DNA of 64,000 nt from Mycolicibacterium neworleansense (lineage in GTDB: Bacteria > Actinomycetota > Actinomycetes > Mycobacteriales > Mycobacteriaceae), in NCBI RefSeq assembly GCF_001245615.1, contig NZ_CWKH01000002.1, positions 1,612,001-1,676,000 on the forward strand. Reading direction: 5' to 3'. A program made the position numbers and the translations under genes. This document shows positions 52,084-61,492 of this stretch, piece after piece (the first letter of the stretch is position 1; the number at the start of each line of letters is the position of its first letter). Below the pieces are notes generated by a model. It saw only the letters and a list, made by a program, of their open reading frames with translations, did not search any database and had not been told where the DNA came from.

Positions 52084-55000
52084 GCGGCGGGGTCTTCTGT
52101 CTTCTTGGCGGGCTTTTCGGCGGGCTTTTCGGCCGCACGCTTCTTGCCGAACATGTTCCACGGTGCGATCGGGTTGCCTTGCCAGCGCGTCGACGGCGGT
52201 ACCTCGTCGCCGCGCATCACCAGTGAGCCGGGCCCGACGGTGGCGCCGGCACCGAGCCGGGCCGCGGGCAGCGCCACGCAGTGCGGCCCCAACGTCGAAC
52301 CTTCTTCGAGTACAACGCTGTCCAACCGCATGATGCGATCGTGGAACAGGTGGGTCTGCACGACACAGCCGCGGTTGACCGTGGCGCCGGTGCCCAGTGC
52401 CACCAGATCGGCTTCGGGCAGCCAATAGGTTTCGCACCACACGCCGCGGCCGATCGAGGCGCCCAGCCCGCGCAGCCACAGGTTCATCACCGGGGTACCG
52501 CTGGCCGCCCGGGCGAACCAGGGGGCGGCGACGGTTTCGACGAAGGTGTCCGACACCTCGTTGCGCCACACGAACGACGACCACAGCGGGTGTTCGACCG
52601 CGCGAATCCGGCCGACCACCAACCACTTCGCGATCACTGCGATGGTCCCGGCCACCACGCCGGCGATCAGCAGGACCACGCCGCCGGTCAGCGCAGCCCA
52701 CAGGAAGCCGAACCGCATCGTCACGGCCTGCAGCGCACCGAGCACGGCGACGCCGATCGCGAACGTGACGATCACCGGGATCAACCGGCAGGTCTCCACG
52801 GCCGAGCGCATGATCTTGAGCCGGAGCGACGGATGGAAGGTGCGCAGCGTGTCGGCGGCGGTGGCGTTGCGGCGCAACCGAACCGGCGGACTGCCCAGCC
52901 ACGATGAGCCGGCCTTTGCCTTGTGCGGAGTGGCCGACAGCACGGCCACCAGGCCGTCATTGGGCACCTTGCGGCCCGGCTGGGTGATGCCCGAGTTGCC
53001 GAGGAAGGCGCGCTTGCCGATGGTGGCCTTGGCCACGTGGATCCAGCCGCCGCCCAGCTCGTAGGACGCCACCATGGTGTCGTCGGCCAGGAATGCCCCG
53101 TCCTGTACCTCGGTGAACTTCGGGGTGAACAGGGCGGTCGAGATCTCGGTGTCTTTACCGACTTTCGCGCCGAGCAGGCGCAGCCACCACGGCGTGAGCA
53201 GGCTGGCGTAGATCGGGAACAGATAGTTGCGGGCCGCGTCCATCAACCGTTCGGTGGTCCACAGCTGCCAGCCCACCCGGCTGCGCACGGGGTGGTAACC
53301 CTCCGAGAGCCGCACCGAGAGGATGCGCACCCCGATCACGGTCAGTGCGGCGTAGGTCAACAGCGCGACGGCGGCCGCGGCCGGGGTCCACGCCAGCGCG
53401 GGCAGCAGCGCCTCGGCCGGAGCGGCGGTGTTGTGCACACCCCACACGATCACCGCGAGGCCGGCGGCCAGGGCCAGCAGCGGCAGGCCGGCCAGCAGCA
53501 GCGAGGACACGCCGTACACCGCGACCCACACCGGTGCGCGCCCCGGCCGGTGATCGGGCCACGGGTGACGGGCCTTGCCGGACTTCACGGCGGGCGAGCC
53601 CTTCCAGTACTGGCCGTTCTTGACCTTGCCGGTCACGGCGGAACCGGGGGCGACGTCGGCGTTCTTGCCGACGCTCGCGCCGGGCAGCAGCGTGGTGCGG
53701 GCGCCGATCGTGGCGTCGTTGCCGATCGTCACCGGCCCGACGTGGAACAGGTCGCCGTCGATCCAGTGCCCGGTCAGGTCCACCTCGGGCTCGACCGAGG
53801 CGCGGTGGCCGATCTTGAGCATGCCGGTCACCGGGGGTGCCGAATGCATGTCGACGCCTTTGCCGACGCTGTTGCCCAGGGCGCGGGCGTAGTAGACCAT
53901 CCACGGCGCACCGGCCAGGTTCTCCGCGCCGCTGGCGTCGGCCAGCCGCTCGGCGATCCAGACCCGCAGGTGCACCGGGCCGCCGCGGCGATAGGTGCCG
54001 GGCTCAAGTCCGGTCAGCAGCATCCGGGCGAACAGCACCGCGATACTCATGCGGCCCAGTGGGGTGACGAACAGCAGGAACCCGGCCAGCACCCACCACC
54101 AGCTGAGCGGATGCGCCCACGACACGACGCCGGTCACCGCCGCCACGTTGTTCAGCACCGCGAGCCAGACCACCCATTGCATGCCGGTGAGGGTGGCCAA
54201 CGGCAGGGACAGGGCCACCTGCGCGGCCTGGGTGAGCAGCGGGGTCGGTTTGACCTCGCGGGTGTGGATCTGCGGCGGCGGTTTGAGTTCGTCGAGGTAG
54301 CCGGCCAGGGAGCCGAGCCGGGGGTGGTCGTAGAGGTCGGCGACGGTCACCAGCGGGTAGCGCTGGCGCAGTGCGGCAACCAGCTGCGCGGCGGACAGCG
54401 ATCCGCCGCCGAGTGCGATGAAGTCCGCCTCGGGACCCTCGACGGGTGTGCCGAGCACGTCGCGCCACAATCCGGCCAGCCAGCCCATGGTGCCGTCGAG
54501 TTGTGGGGCGTCCTGATCGGCATCTCCGGGTGGCGGCCACGGCAGTGCGTTGCGGTCCACCTTGCCCGATGTGCGGGTGGGTAGTTCATCGAGCAATACC
54601 AGCCGGGGCACGAGGGCGGCCGGCAGCGACTCGGACAGTGCGGTACGCGCGGCGGCCAGGTCGAAATCGGGATCGGTGCTGGCGATGTAGCCGACCAGCA
54701 AGGGGGTGCCGCTGGCGGTCTTGCGCACCGCGGCCGCACCGCCACTGACACCTGGCAGGTGCACGAGGGCGTTGTCGACCTCACCCAGTTCGATGCGGCG
54801 CCCGCCGACCTTGACCTGATCGTCGGCGCGGCCCTGGAAATAGAGGCCGTCAGCTTCCAGACGCACCAGGTCACCGCTGCGGTAGGCCCGGTTCCAGCCC
54901 AGCGTCGGCATGGGTGCGTACTTCTCGGCGTCCTTCTCGGGGTCTAGGTAGCGGGCCAGGCCCACCCCGCCGATCACCAGCTCGCCGACGTCGCCGACAG

Positions 55001-56012
55001 CCACCGGCAGGCCATCCTTGTCCACCACCGCCAGGTCCCAGCCGGCCAGTGGCAGGCCGATGCTGACCGGGCCCTGGCCGTCCAGCTGCGCGGCGCAGGC
55101 CACCACGGTCGCCTCGGTGGGGCCATAGGTGTTCCACACCTCGCGGCCGTCGACCGCCAGCCGGGCCGCCAGCTCGGGCGGGCAGGCCTCGCCACCGAAG
55201 ATCAACAGCCGTACGGCCTCCAGGGCCTCGGCCGGCCACAGCGCGGCCAGCGTCGGCACGGTGGACACCACGGTGATGTCGCGGCTGACCAACCACGGAC
55301 CCAGGTCCATGCCGCTGCGCACCAGCGATCGCGGGGCGGGCACCAGGCACGCGCCGTGCCGCCAGGCCAGCCACATCTCTTCACATGACGCGTCGAAGGC
55401 CACCGACAAGCCGGCCAGCACCCGGTCCCCGGGCCCGATCGGATTGTCCTGCAAGAACATCCGCGCTTCGGCGTCGACGAACGCCGCGGCGCTGCGATGG
55501 GTGACGGCAACACCTTTCGGGGTGCCCGTCGAGCCCGAGGTGAAGATGATCCAGGCGTCATCGCGTCCCAGCGGGGCGGCCGCGCGCCAGCCGCGGGACG
55601 AACCGGGTCCGCGGACCAGGCCGGCCTCGGTGATCACGCCGACCACATTGGCTTCGCCGAACACCAGCTCGGCCCGTTCGTCGGGGTCGTCGGCGTCGAC
55701 CGGGACGTAGGCCGCGCCGCAGGCCAGCACCGACAGGATCGCCACATACAGCGCATAGCTTCCCGAGGGCATCCGGATGCCGAGCTTGTCGCCGCGGCCG
55801 ATGCCGCGCGCCGCCAGCCAGGACACGCTGTCGGCGACGTCGGCGATCAGCTCGGAGTAGGTGAGCTGGACGGTGCCGTCGTCGAGGGCGGGTGCATCGG
55901 GAAAACGCCGGGCCGTGTCGTTGAGGATGTCGACGAGGGTGCGGGGCTCAGGTGCCAGTGGGGATAGCACGTACTGCGGGGGAATCTCGTGCGCACCGGC
56001 GGCAGCTGTCAC
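52080..56012 (-). CDS. Pls/PosA-type nonribosomal peptide synthetase with membrane beta-helix domains
   Basis: This 1310-residue protein has an adenylation domain (FTSGSTGTPKGVAVTHRS, NTYGPTEATV, YRSGDLVRLEADGLYFQGRA, DDQVKVGGRRIELGEVDNAL), a carrier domain with the phosphopantetheine Ser in ALGGGSLSAAQL, and a C-terminal part of about 700 residues with six or more membrane helices alternating with hexapeptide-repeat beta-helix domains (GPVTIGNDATIGARTTLLPG). That is the plan of epsilon-poly-L-lysine synthetase (Pls), which joins one amino acid to itself without a thioesterase. The amino acid is not predicted. GTG at 56010-56012. First gene of the operon that ends with ppgS and DUF2304. Confidence 0.9.
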   Translation of the reverse strand: MTAAAGAHEIPPQYVLSPLAPEPRTLVDILNDTARRFPDAPALDDGTVQLTYSELIADVADSVSWLAARGIGRGDKLGIRMPSGSYALYVAILSVLACGAAYVPVDADDPDERAELVFGEANVVGVITEAGLVRGPGSSRGWRAAAPLGRDDAWIIFTSGSTGTPKGVAVTHRSAAAFVDAEARMFLQDNPIGPGDRVLAGLSVAFDASCEEMWLAWRHGACLVPAPRSLVRSGMDLGPWLVSRDITVVSTVPTLAALWPAEALEAVRLLIFGGEACPPELAARLAVDGREVWNTYGPTEATVVACAAQLDGQGPVSIGLPLAGWDLAVVDKDGLPVAVGDVGELVIGGVGLARYLDPEKDAEKYAPMPTLGWNRAYRSGDLVRLEADGLYFQGRADDQVKVGGRRIELGEVDNALVHLPGVSGGAAAVRKTASGTPLLVGYIASTDPDFDLAAARTALSESLPAALVPRLVLLDELPTRTSGKVDRNALPWPPPGDADQDAPQLDGTMGWLAGLWRDVLGTPVEGPEADFIALGGGSLSAAQLVAALRQRYPLVTVADLYDHPRLGSLAGYLDELKPPPQIHTREVKPTPLLTQAAQVALSLPLATLTGMQWVVWLAVLNNVAAVTGVVSWAHPLSWWWVLAGFLLFVTPLGRMSIAVLFARMLLTGLEPGTYRRGGPVHLRVWIAERLADASGAENLAGAPWMVYYARALGNSVGKGVDMHSAPPVTGMLKIGHRASVEPEVDLTGHWIDGDLFHVGPVTIGNDATIGARTTLLPGASVGKNADVAPGSAVTGKVKNGQYWKGSPAVKSGKARHPWPDHRPGRAPVWVAVYGVSSLLLAGLPLLALAAGLAVIVWGVHNTAAPAEALLPALAWTPAAAAVALLTYAALTVIGVRILSVRLSEGYHPVRSRVGWQLWTTERLMDAARNYLFPIYASLLTPWWLRLLGAKVGKDTEISTALFTPKFTEVQDGAFLADDTMVASYELGGGWIHVAKATIGKRAFLGNSGITQPGRKVPNDGLVAVLSATPHKAKAGSSWLGSPPVRLRRNATAADTLRTFHPSLRLKIMRSAVETCRLIPVIVTFAIGVAVLGALQAVTMRFGFLWAALTGGVVLLIAGVVAGTIAVIAKWLVVGRIRAVEHPLWSSFVWRNEVSDTFVETVAAPWFARAASGTPVMNLWLRGLGASIGRGVWCETYWLPEADLVALGTGATVNRGCVVQTHLFHDRIMRLDSVVLEEGSTLGPHCVALPAARLGAGATVGPGSLVMRGDEVPPSTRWQGNPIAPWNMFGKKRAAEKPAEKPAKKTEDPAA

Positions 56013-56120
56013 GAGTACAAACTACTAAGCCCCCGCCACGACGGCCCAGTGGCGCACGGCGGGTCGGTCCGGCGTGGCGGTCCGATTTTGGGGTCGTGCG
56101 ATCCGTCAGGCAGACTGGTC

Positions 56121-56244
56121 GCCGGAGGGGAGTATTCCTTCGCTGCGATGTCGTCATCACGTCGGTCGTCTATGGATCGATCGGTGTCGCGGGCCGGTGC
56201 GTGGCACCGGTGGAAGAGACCTCCGGCGCTTTGACGACCGGAGG
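56121..56244 (+). promoter_or_regulatory. yybP-ykoY manganese riboswitch with SD-masking platform
   Basis: The class signature is present: GGGGAGTA at 56127-56134 near the 5' end and GAAGAGACCTCC at 56213-56224 at the 3' end. P1 pairs CCGGAGG (56122-56128) with CCTCCGG (56220-56226). The same CCTCCGG can instead pair with an identical CCGGAGG at 56238-56244, which holds the Shine-Dalgarno of terC 7 bases before its ATG. Mn-bound P1 would free the SD, so Mn should switch TerC on. Class and position upstream of a TerC gene are typical; the mechanism is inferred. Confidence 0.85.
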
Positions 56245-56251
56245 ATTGTTG

Positions 56252-57229
56252 ATGCAGGTAACCCAGCTGGAATGGATTGTCACCCTCGCAGTGACGATCG
56301 CCGTTCTGCTGTTCGACGTCGTCGTGATCGGGCGACGCCCACACGAACCCACCACGCGGGAGACCGCGACATACCTGTCGATCTACATCGGCATGGCGGT
56401 GGCCTTCGGGGTCTGGGTGTGGTACTTCCACGGCAGCCAGTTCGGGCTGGAGTTCTTCGCCGGCTGGCTCACCGAATATTCACTCTCGGTGGACAACCTG
56501 TTCATCTTCTTGATCATCATGGCCAGCTTCAAGGTGCCGAGGATCTATCAGCAGCAGGCCCTGTTGGTCGGCATCATCCTGGCGCTGATCTTCCGCGGCA
56601 TCTTCATCGCGCTCGGCGCGGTGGCCATCAACCAGTTCTCCTGGGTGTTCTATATCTTCGGCGCGTTCCTGGTGTACACCGCGATCAACCTGGTCCGCGA
56701 TACCGACCATGACGACGACGGCGACAACGGTGTGGTGCGCTTCGCCCGTAAGCACCTGCGCACCACGGACCAGTGGGACGGCCTGAAGCTGTGGATCAGG
56801 GACAGCAGCGCGAACGGCGCGAAACTCATGACGCCGATGTTCCTGGTGATCGTCGCGCTCGGCACCACCGACCTGCTGTTCGCGCTGGACTCGATCCCGG
56901 CCATCTACGGGCTGACCCAGGAGCCCTACCTGGTGTTCACCGCCAACGTGTTCGCCCTGATGGGCCTGCGGCAGCTGTACTTCCTGCTCGGCGACCTGCT
57001 GAAGCGGCTCGTCTACCTGTCGCAGGGGCTGGCGTTCATCCTGGCCTTCATCGGCGTGAAGCTCGTGCTGCACGCGCTGCACGAGAACGAGGTGCCGTTC
57101 ATCAACGGCGGCGAGCCGGTGCATGTCCCGGAGATCCCGACACTGGCCAGCCTGGGCGTGATCATCGTGACCCTGGCCGTCACCACCGTCGCGAGCCTGT
57201 ACAAGACCCGGGTGCGCGACGCGCGGTAA
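56252..57229 (+). CDS. terC: TerC-family membrane protein, probable Mn exporter
   Basis: This 325-residue protein has nine or so membrane helices. The family's acidic motifs in helices are SLSVDNLFIFLIIM and TDLLFALDSIPAIYG, whose Asp and Asn residues are thought to bind Mn. TerC/Alx proteins export Mn and may metalate secreted proteins. ATG at 56252 with GGAGG seven bases upstream is clear; the longer upstream frame is the riboswitch region. Expression is probably controlled by the Mn riboswitch. Confidence 0.93.
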   Translation: MQVTQLEWIVTLAVTIAVLLFDVVVIGRRPHEPTTRETATYLSIYIGMAVAFGVWVWYFHGSQFGLEFFAGWLTEYSLSVDNLFIFLIIMASFKVPRIYQQQALLVGIILALIFRGIFIALGAVAINQFSWVFYIFGAFLVYTAINLVRDTDHDDDGDNGVVRFARKHLRTTDQWDGLKLWIRDSSANGAKLMTPMFLVIVALGTTDLLFALDSIPAIYGLTQEPYLVFTANVFALMGLRQLYFLLGDLLKRLVYLSQGLAFILAFIGVKLVLHALHENEVPFINGGEPVHVPEIPTLASLGVIIVTLAVTTVASLYKTRVRDAR

Positions 57230-57292
57230 TCCCTTGGATTCGGAGTGAGTGCAACTCTGTGCAGGTGCGGTATTTGCACTTAACGTGACCGG

Positions 57293-57691
57293 GTGCGGAT
57301 ATTCGTGGCAGATGCCGAGGCCTGGACCGAGCTGACCGACGGTGACGAGCCGACGGCGCGAATCTCCGCGTCTGACCTGGCTCAGGCGCGCCGGATCCGG
57401 TCCGGCCTCAAGTCCGAGGACGACGCTGTATCGGTGATCCTCGACGTCACGGTGGCCGTGGCCGGGGATTACCGGTCGGCGCGCTGCAGCCTGACGGTGG
57501 CCGGCCCCGACGCGCAGGTGCGCTACGTGGGCACGGTCGATGGGCTGACCGGTCTGATCGCCGACATCGAGGCCGCCGAGGTGGCCGACGGCGTCACCCT
57601 GATCGCGGCCGCGGAGGGCCAGGACCCGCGCGGTCTCGGGGCCGATGTGCTGCGCAGGCTGGAGTTGCGCTCACAGGCCCGGGCCTCCTGA
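57293..57691 (+). CDS. hypothetical protein
   Basis: I do not recognise this 132-residue protein. GTG at 57293 begins RIFVADAEAWTELTDGDEPT, followed by a beta-alpha pattern (DAVSVILDVTVAVAGDYRSA, YVGTVDGLTGLIADIEAAEV) and C-terminus LRRLELRSQARAS. It is soluble, acidic and has no Cys pair or metal motif. LLM-like flavin segments are not seen. It stands alone between terC and the signalling block; codon usage is as in its neighbours, so it is likely a real gene. Confidence 0.65.
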   Translation: MRIFVADAEAWTELTDGDEPTARISASDLAQARRIRSGLKSEDDAVSVILDVTVAVAGDYRSARCSLTVAGPDAQVRYVGTVDGLTGLIADIEAAEVADGVTLIAAAEGQDPRGLGADVLRRLELRSQARAS

Positions 57692-57817
57692 TCCCGAGCG
57701 CCCAAATACTCGACCGACGGGGAATTGACGCCTGCGCATAGGTATTCTCGACGACGTCGTCACTAAAGCAGAGGTCAGCGCGACCGGGTGGCCTCAGTGA
57801 GTGAAGGACGTGATCCC

Positions 57818-59029
57818 ATGCGCGCGGAACAGCCGTATCCCTCTGCCACCCTCGCCGGTCCCGGTCTGGGGCGGCGGTTGTCTCTGCTGCTGGTCGAGGA
57901 CGACCGTGGCGACGCGCTGTTGGTCGAAGAGCAGATCGCCGATGTGGCCGACACCGCCGACATCGACCTGACCTGGGTGCAGTCCATAGCGGCTGCCGAG
58001 CGGGCATTGCTCGAATCCCGCCCCGACTGCGTTCTGCTCGACTTGAATCTCCCCGACGCCGACGGCATCGATGCCCTGCACCGGTTGGGCCTGCTCGATC
58101 CGGCGGTCCCGATCATCGTGCTCACCGGGCTGAACGACGAGCACTTCGGCGCCTCGGCGGTCGCCTCGGGCGCGCAGGACTATCTGGTGAAGGGCCGTGT
58201 CGACCCGGAGATGCTGCGGCGGGCCGTCGTGTACTCGATCGAGCGCAAACGTGCCGAGCTGACGGCGGTGGACCTGCACGCCAGCCGGCTGCGGGAACGG
58301 GAGAACGCCCGACTTGAGCGTGGCCTGCTGCCGTCACCGCTGCTCCTGGACGATCCGGGCGTCGAGGTCGTCGCGCGGTCGCTGCCGAGCCGCCGCGATG
58401 CCTTGCTCGGCGGCGACTTCTACGACATCGTGCAGACACCGGACCGGACCGTGCACGTCATGATGGGAGACGTGGCCGGACATGGACCGGATGAGGCCGC
58501 GTTGGGCGTGGCTCTGCGCATCGGTTGGCGCGCACTGACATTCGCCGGCCTACGGGGGAACGAGCGGATGCGTCAACTGGACCGCGTGCTCACCACCGAG
58601 CGTCCCGGCCCGGGGATCTTCGCAACATTGCTGAGCGTGGCGCTCGATCCCGACAGCGGGGAGTACGACGTGGTCCGCGCCGGCCACCCCGGCCTGCTCG
58701 CGCACGGTCCCGACGCCGTGCAGTGGATCGAGCCGAAGGCGGGTTCGGCGCTCGGCCTCGGCGCCAAGGAGTGGCCAGTCAACCGACTGGCACTGCCAGA
58801 AGGGCACGGACTGCTGCTGATCACCGACGGCTTGTTCGAGGGACATGCCGGCCCCGGCGGCGCACGTCTCGGCGAAGAAGGCCTGCTCGATTTGGCCAAC
58901 TCGCTTGCGCAGCTGCCCGGGCGCGACTTCGTCGGTGCATTGATCGGAGAAGTCGAATCCCGCGCGCGACTGCACGGCGGCCTCAGCGATGACATCGCGC
59001 TGATCAGAGTGGAGCGGTCATCGGCATGA
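57818..59029 (+). CDS. response-regulator receiver fused to SpoIIE/PP2C phosphatase (RsbU-like)
   Basis: This 403-residue protein combines a receiver domain (LSLLLVEDDRGDALLVEEQI with acidic pair, phospho-Asp in CVLLDLNLPD, Lys in DYLVKGRVDP) and a SpoIIE-type PP2C phosphatase (DALLGGDFYDIVQTPDRTVH, MMGDVAGHGPDEAAL, GLSDDIALIRVE). Such proteins dephosphorylate STAS anti-anti-sigma factors. ATG at 57818 (MRAEQP) has GAAGGA upstream; GTG at 57788 is possible. ATGA joins it to the histidine kinase. Its likely target is the STAS protein at 61493. Confidence 0.9.
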   Translation: MRAEQPYPSATLAGPGLGRRLSLLLVEDDRGDALLVEEQIADVADTADIDLTWVQSIAAAERALLESRPDCVLLDLNLPDADGIDALHRLGLLDPAVPIIVLTGLNDEHFGASAVASGAQDYLVKGRVDPEMLRRAVVYSIERKRAELTAVDLHASRLRERENARLERGLLPSPLLLDDPGVEVVARSLPSRRDALLGGDFYDIVQTPDRTVHVMMGDVAGHGPDEAALGVALRIGWRALTFAGLRGNERMRQLDRVLTTERPGPGIFATLLSVALDPDSGEYDVVRAGHPGLLAHGPDAVQWIEPKAGSALGLGAKEWPVNRLALPEGHGLLLITDGLFEGHAGPGGARLGEEGLLDLANSLAQLPGRDFVGALIGEVESRARLHGGLSDDIALIRVERSSA

Positions 59030-60603
59030 AGCTCACGGTGCAAGGCTGGCAGAACCTGCTGGTTTCGGTGATGTGTGTGATCGTCCTTACCGGTGCGGTC
59101 GCCGGTATCGCGCTGGTGGGCCGCACCGATGCGGTATCGCGAGAGTTGATCGACAACATTCAGCCCGCTCGCGTCGCGGCGTATCAACTGCAGGCCGCCC
59201 TGCGGGACCAGGAGACGGCCGTGCGCGGGTACGCCATCGCCGCAGACCCTCGGTTCCTGGAGCCCTACGGTGACGGGCAGAGTGCCGAAGCGGCTGCGGC
59301 AGCGGACATCCGTGGTTACCTGGCCGGCCACGACGACCTGCTGGCGGATCTGGAGTCGATCGAGACCGCGGCGGCGGCGTGGCGGGCCAACTATGCGGAG
59401 CCGCTCATCGCCGGCGTTCAGGTGGGTCGGCCTGCGGTCGTCGACACCCGTACCGCAGATCGCGGCAGGGCTGAATTCGACGGACTGCGTCAGCTTTTCG
59501 ATGTGCAGAACGCCAACCTCAGTCAGGCCAGGCAGGCCAGCGTCGATGAGCTGGGCCGCGTTCGGGCCTGGCGCGACGGCGTGGTGATCGCGATGATCGC
59601 GGCGTTCTTCATCATGGCGGTGTTGTTGACCGTGCTGGTGCGCAGCGCCGTCACCCGGCCCCTGGCCGCCCTGGCCGCCTCGTGCCGCCGGATCACCGAG
59701 GGCAACTTCGCGCAACGCATCGTTCCCCAGGGCCCCAAGGACATTCGGGCGATCGCGGCTGACGTCGAGGATATGCGGCAGCGGGTGGTCGAAGAACTCG
59801 ATGCGTCGCGGTCTGCTGAGGAGACCTTGGACCAGCAGGCAGATGAATTGCGTCGATCCAATGCCGAACTGGAGCAGTTCGCCTACGTCGCATCGCATGA
59901 TCTGCAGGAGCCGCTGCGGAAGGTCGCCTCGTTCTGTCAGCTGCTGGAGAAGCGCTACAGCGACAAACTGGACGAGCGGGGCCTCGAGTACATCGGCTTC
60001 GCCGTCGACGGCGCCAAGCGCATGCAAGTGCTGATCAACGACCTGCTGACGTTCTCGCGGGTGGGCCGGCTCAACGCCACCCATACCGAGGTGAACCTCG
60101 ATGACGCTCTCGACAGTGCGTTGAAGAACCTGGCCACCGCGGTCGGGGAGTCGGGCGCCGAGATCGAGCGACCGGATGAGCCGTTGCCGCAGATAGACGG
60201 CGATCCCACGCTGATGACGATGCTGTGGCAGAACCTGATCGGCAATGCGGTGAAATTCCGTGGCGAGGGGGTTGTGCCCCGGATCGTCATCGACTGCCGG
60301 GCCGGTACCGGTGAACTGGCCGAGAACTGGGTATTCAGTGTTTCGGACAATGGGATCGGCATCAGCGAGGAGTTCGTGGACAAGGTGTTCGTCATATTTC
60401 AACGCCTGCACGGACGCGACACCTTCGGCGGCACCGGTATCGGACTGGCGCTGTGCAAGAAGATCGTCGAGCACCACGGTGGATCCATCTGGATCGACAC
60501 GTCGTACTCGCCCGGCACCCGGTTCATGTTCACCCTGCCCGAGACACCCACGACAGTGCCCGACGTCGTGCCGCAAGCCCAGTTGGAAGGAAGTCCGCAG
60601 TGA
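59026..60603 (+). CDS. sensor histidine kinase with CHASE3-like and HAMP domains
   Basis: This 525-residue membrane kinase has two helices (LLVSVMCVIVLTGAVAGIAL; VVIAMIAAFFIMAVLLTVLV) around a helical periplasmic sensor (LQAALRDQETAVRGYAIAAD) typical of CHASE3. A HAMP segment (TRPLAALAASCRRITEGNF) precedes a coiled coil and HisKA with phospho-His in VASHDLQEPLRKVASFC. ATP-binding motifs: NLIGNAVKFRG, VSDNGIGISEE, FGGTGIGLALCKKI. This resembles bacteriophytochrome-type kinases that work with Rcp1-like regulators, one of which follows by GTGA overlap. Confidence 0.92.
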   Translation: MKLTVQGWQNLLVSVMCVIVLTGAVAGIALVGRTDAVSRELIDNIQPARVAAYQLQAALRDQETAVRGYAIAADPRFLEPYGDGQSAEAAAAADIRGYLAGHDDLLADLESIETAAAAWRANYAEPLIAGVQVGRPAVVDTRTADRGRAEFDGLRQLFDVQNANLSQARQASVDELGRVRAWRDGVVIAMIAAFFIMAVLLTVLVRSAVTRPLAALAASCRRITEGNFAQRIVPQGPKDIRAIAADVEDMRQRVVEELDASRSAEETLDQQADELRRSNAELEQFAYVASHDLQEPLRKVASFCQLLEKRYSDKLDERGLEYIGFAVDGAKRMQVLINDLLTFSRVGRLNATHTEVNLDDALDSALKNLATAVGESGAEIERPDEPLPQIDGDPTLMTMLWQNLIGNAVKFRGEGVVPRIVIDCRAGTGELAENWVFSVSDNGIGISEEFVDKVFVIFQRLHGRDTFGGTGIGLALCKKIVEHHGGSIWIDTSYSPGTRFMFTLPETPTTVPDVVPQAQLEGSPQ

Positions 60604-61043
60604 CCTCATCGGTCAACCGAGCCATTGACATCCTGTTGGTCGAGGATGATCCCGGTGACGAGCTCATCACCCGGGAAGCCTTCGAGCACAACAAGATCAA
60701 GAACAACCTGCACGTCGCCCGCGACGGCGAGGAAGGCTTGGACTTTCTGTATCGGCGCGGCGCCTTCGAAGACGCGCCGCGCCCGGATCTGATCCTGCTC
60801 GATCTGAATCTGCCGAAATACGACGGCAGGCAGTTGCTGGAGAAGATCAAGTCGGACGTCGAACTGTGCCACATCCCGATCGTGGTGCTGACCACGTCGT
60901 CAGCTGAAGAGGACATCCTCCGCAGCTACAAGCTGCATGCCAACGCCTACGTCACCAAGCCCGTCGACCTCGACCAGTTCATGAGTGCGGTCCGTCAGAT
61001 CGACGAGTTCTTCGTTCAGGTGGTGCGGTTGCCGCAGTTCTGA
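60600..61043 (+). CDS. single-domain response regulator (Rcp1-like)
   Basis: This 147-residue CheY-like protein has the acidic pair in ILLVEDDPGDELITREAF, phospho-Asp in LILLDLNLPKYDGRQLL, Thr in VVLTTSSAEED and Lys in AYVTKPVDLDQF. No output domain. GTG at 60600 overlaps the kinase stop by 4 bases. As the last gene of three it probably carries phosphate between the kinase and another partner. Its last 28 bases are shared with the opposite RsbW-like gene. Confidence 0.92.
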   Translation: MTSSVNRAIDILLVEDDPGDELITREAFEHNKIKNNLHVARDGEEGLDFLYRRGAFEDAPRPDLILLDLNLPKYDGRQLLEKIKSDVELCHIPIVVLTTSSAEEDILRSYKLHANAYVTKPVDLDQFMSAVRQIDEFFVQVVRLPQF

Positions 61044-61459
61044 TCGAGCCGATCCCACTGCAGGCGAACTTCGGTGCCTGCGTGGTCTGAGTCGATCACG
61101 GCGCGGTCGGTGAGAGCGCGCATCAACGGGATCCCCCGTCCGCGGGCCGGGTTCTTGTGATCGGTCTCGGCGATCCGCCACGCGCCGTCATCGCTGATGG
61201 TGACGGTGAGCACCGACGCGTCCCCGTCGTAGTCGGCGCGCACGTGCATCAACCCGGGTGCCGGGGCGTCGACGTACGCGAACTCCGCGGCGTTGGCCAG
61301 AGCCTCGTTCACGGCCAGCACCACATCGCTGGCCTTGGTGGGGTCGAGTGTCAGATGCGTGCTCAGCCAACTGGAGAACTCACGGCGTATCTGCGCCGCA
61401 TCCTCCGGTGCGGCCCTGACATGCTTCGTGAACTGAGCTGACTGGCCTGCGTCTGTCAT
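61016..61459 (-). CDS. RsbW-like anti-sigma kinase (HATPase domain)
   Basis: This 147-residue GHKL-type serine kinase/anti-sigma factor has the N box in VVLAVNEALANAAEFAYVDA, G1 in VTISDDGAWRI, and G2 in RGRGIPLMRALTDRAVI. Relatives bind a SigF/SigB-type factor or phosphorylate a STAS antagonist. ATG at 61459. It converges with the response-regulator gene with a 28-base overlap. The STAS gene lies upstream on the same strand, 33 bases away, so kinase and antagonist are a pair. Confidence 0.88.
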   Translation of the reverse strand: MTDAGQSAQFTKHVRAAPEDAAQIRREFSSWLSTHLTLDPTKASDVVLAVNEALANAAEFAYVDAPAPGLMHVRADYDGDASVLTVTISDDGAWRIAETDHKNPARGRGIPLMRALTDRAVIDSDHAGTEVRLQWDRLDQNCGNRTT

Positions 61460-61492
61460 GTCGCCCTGCTGGCTACCCCGTTGTGGCCGGTG

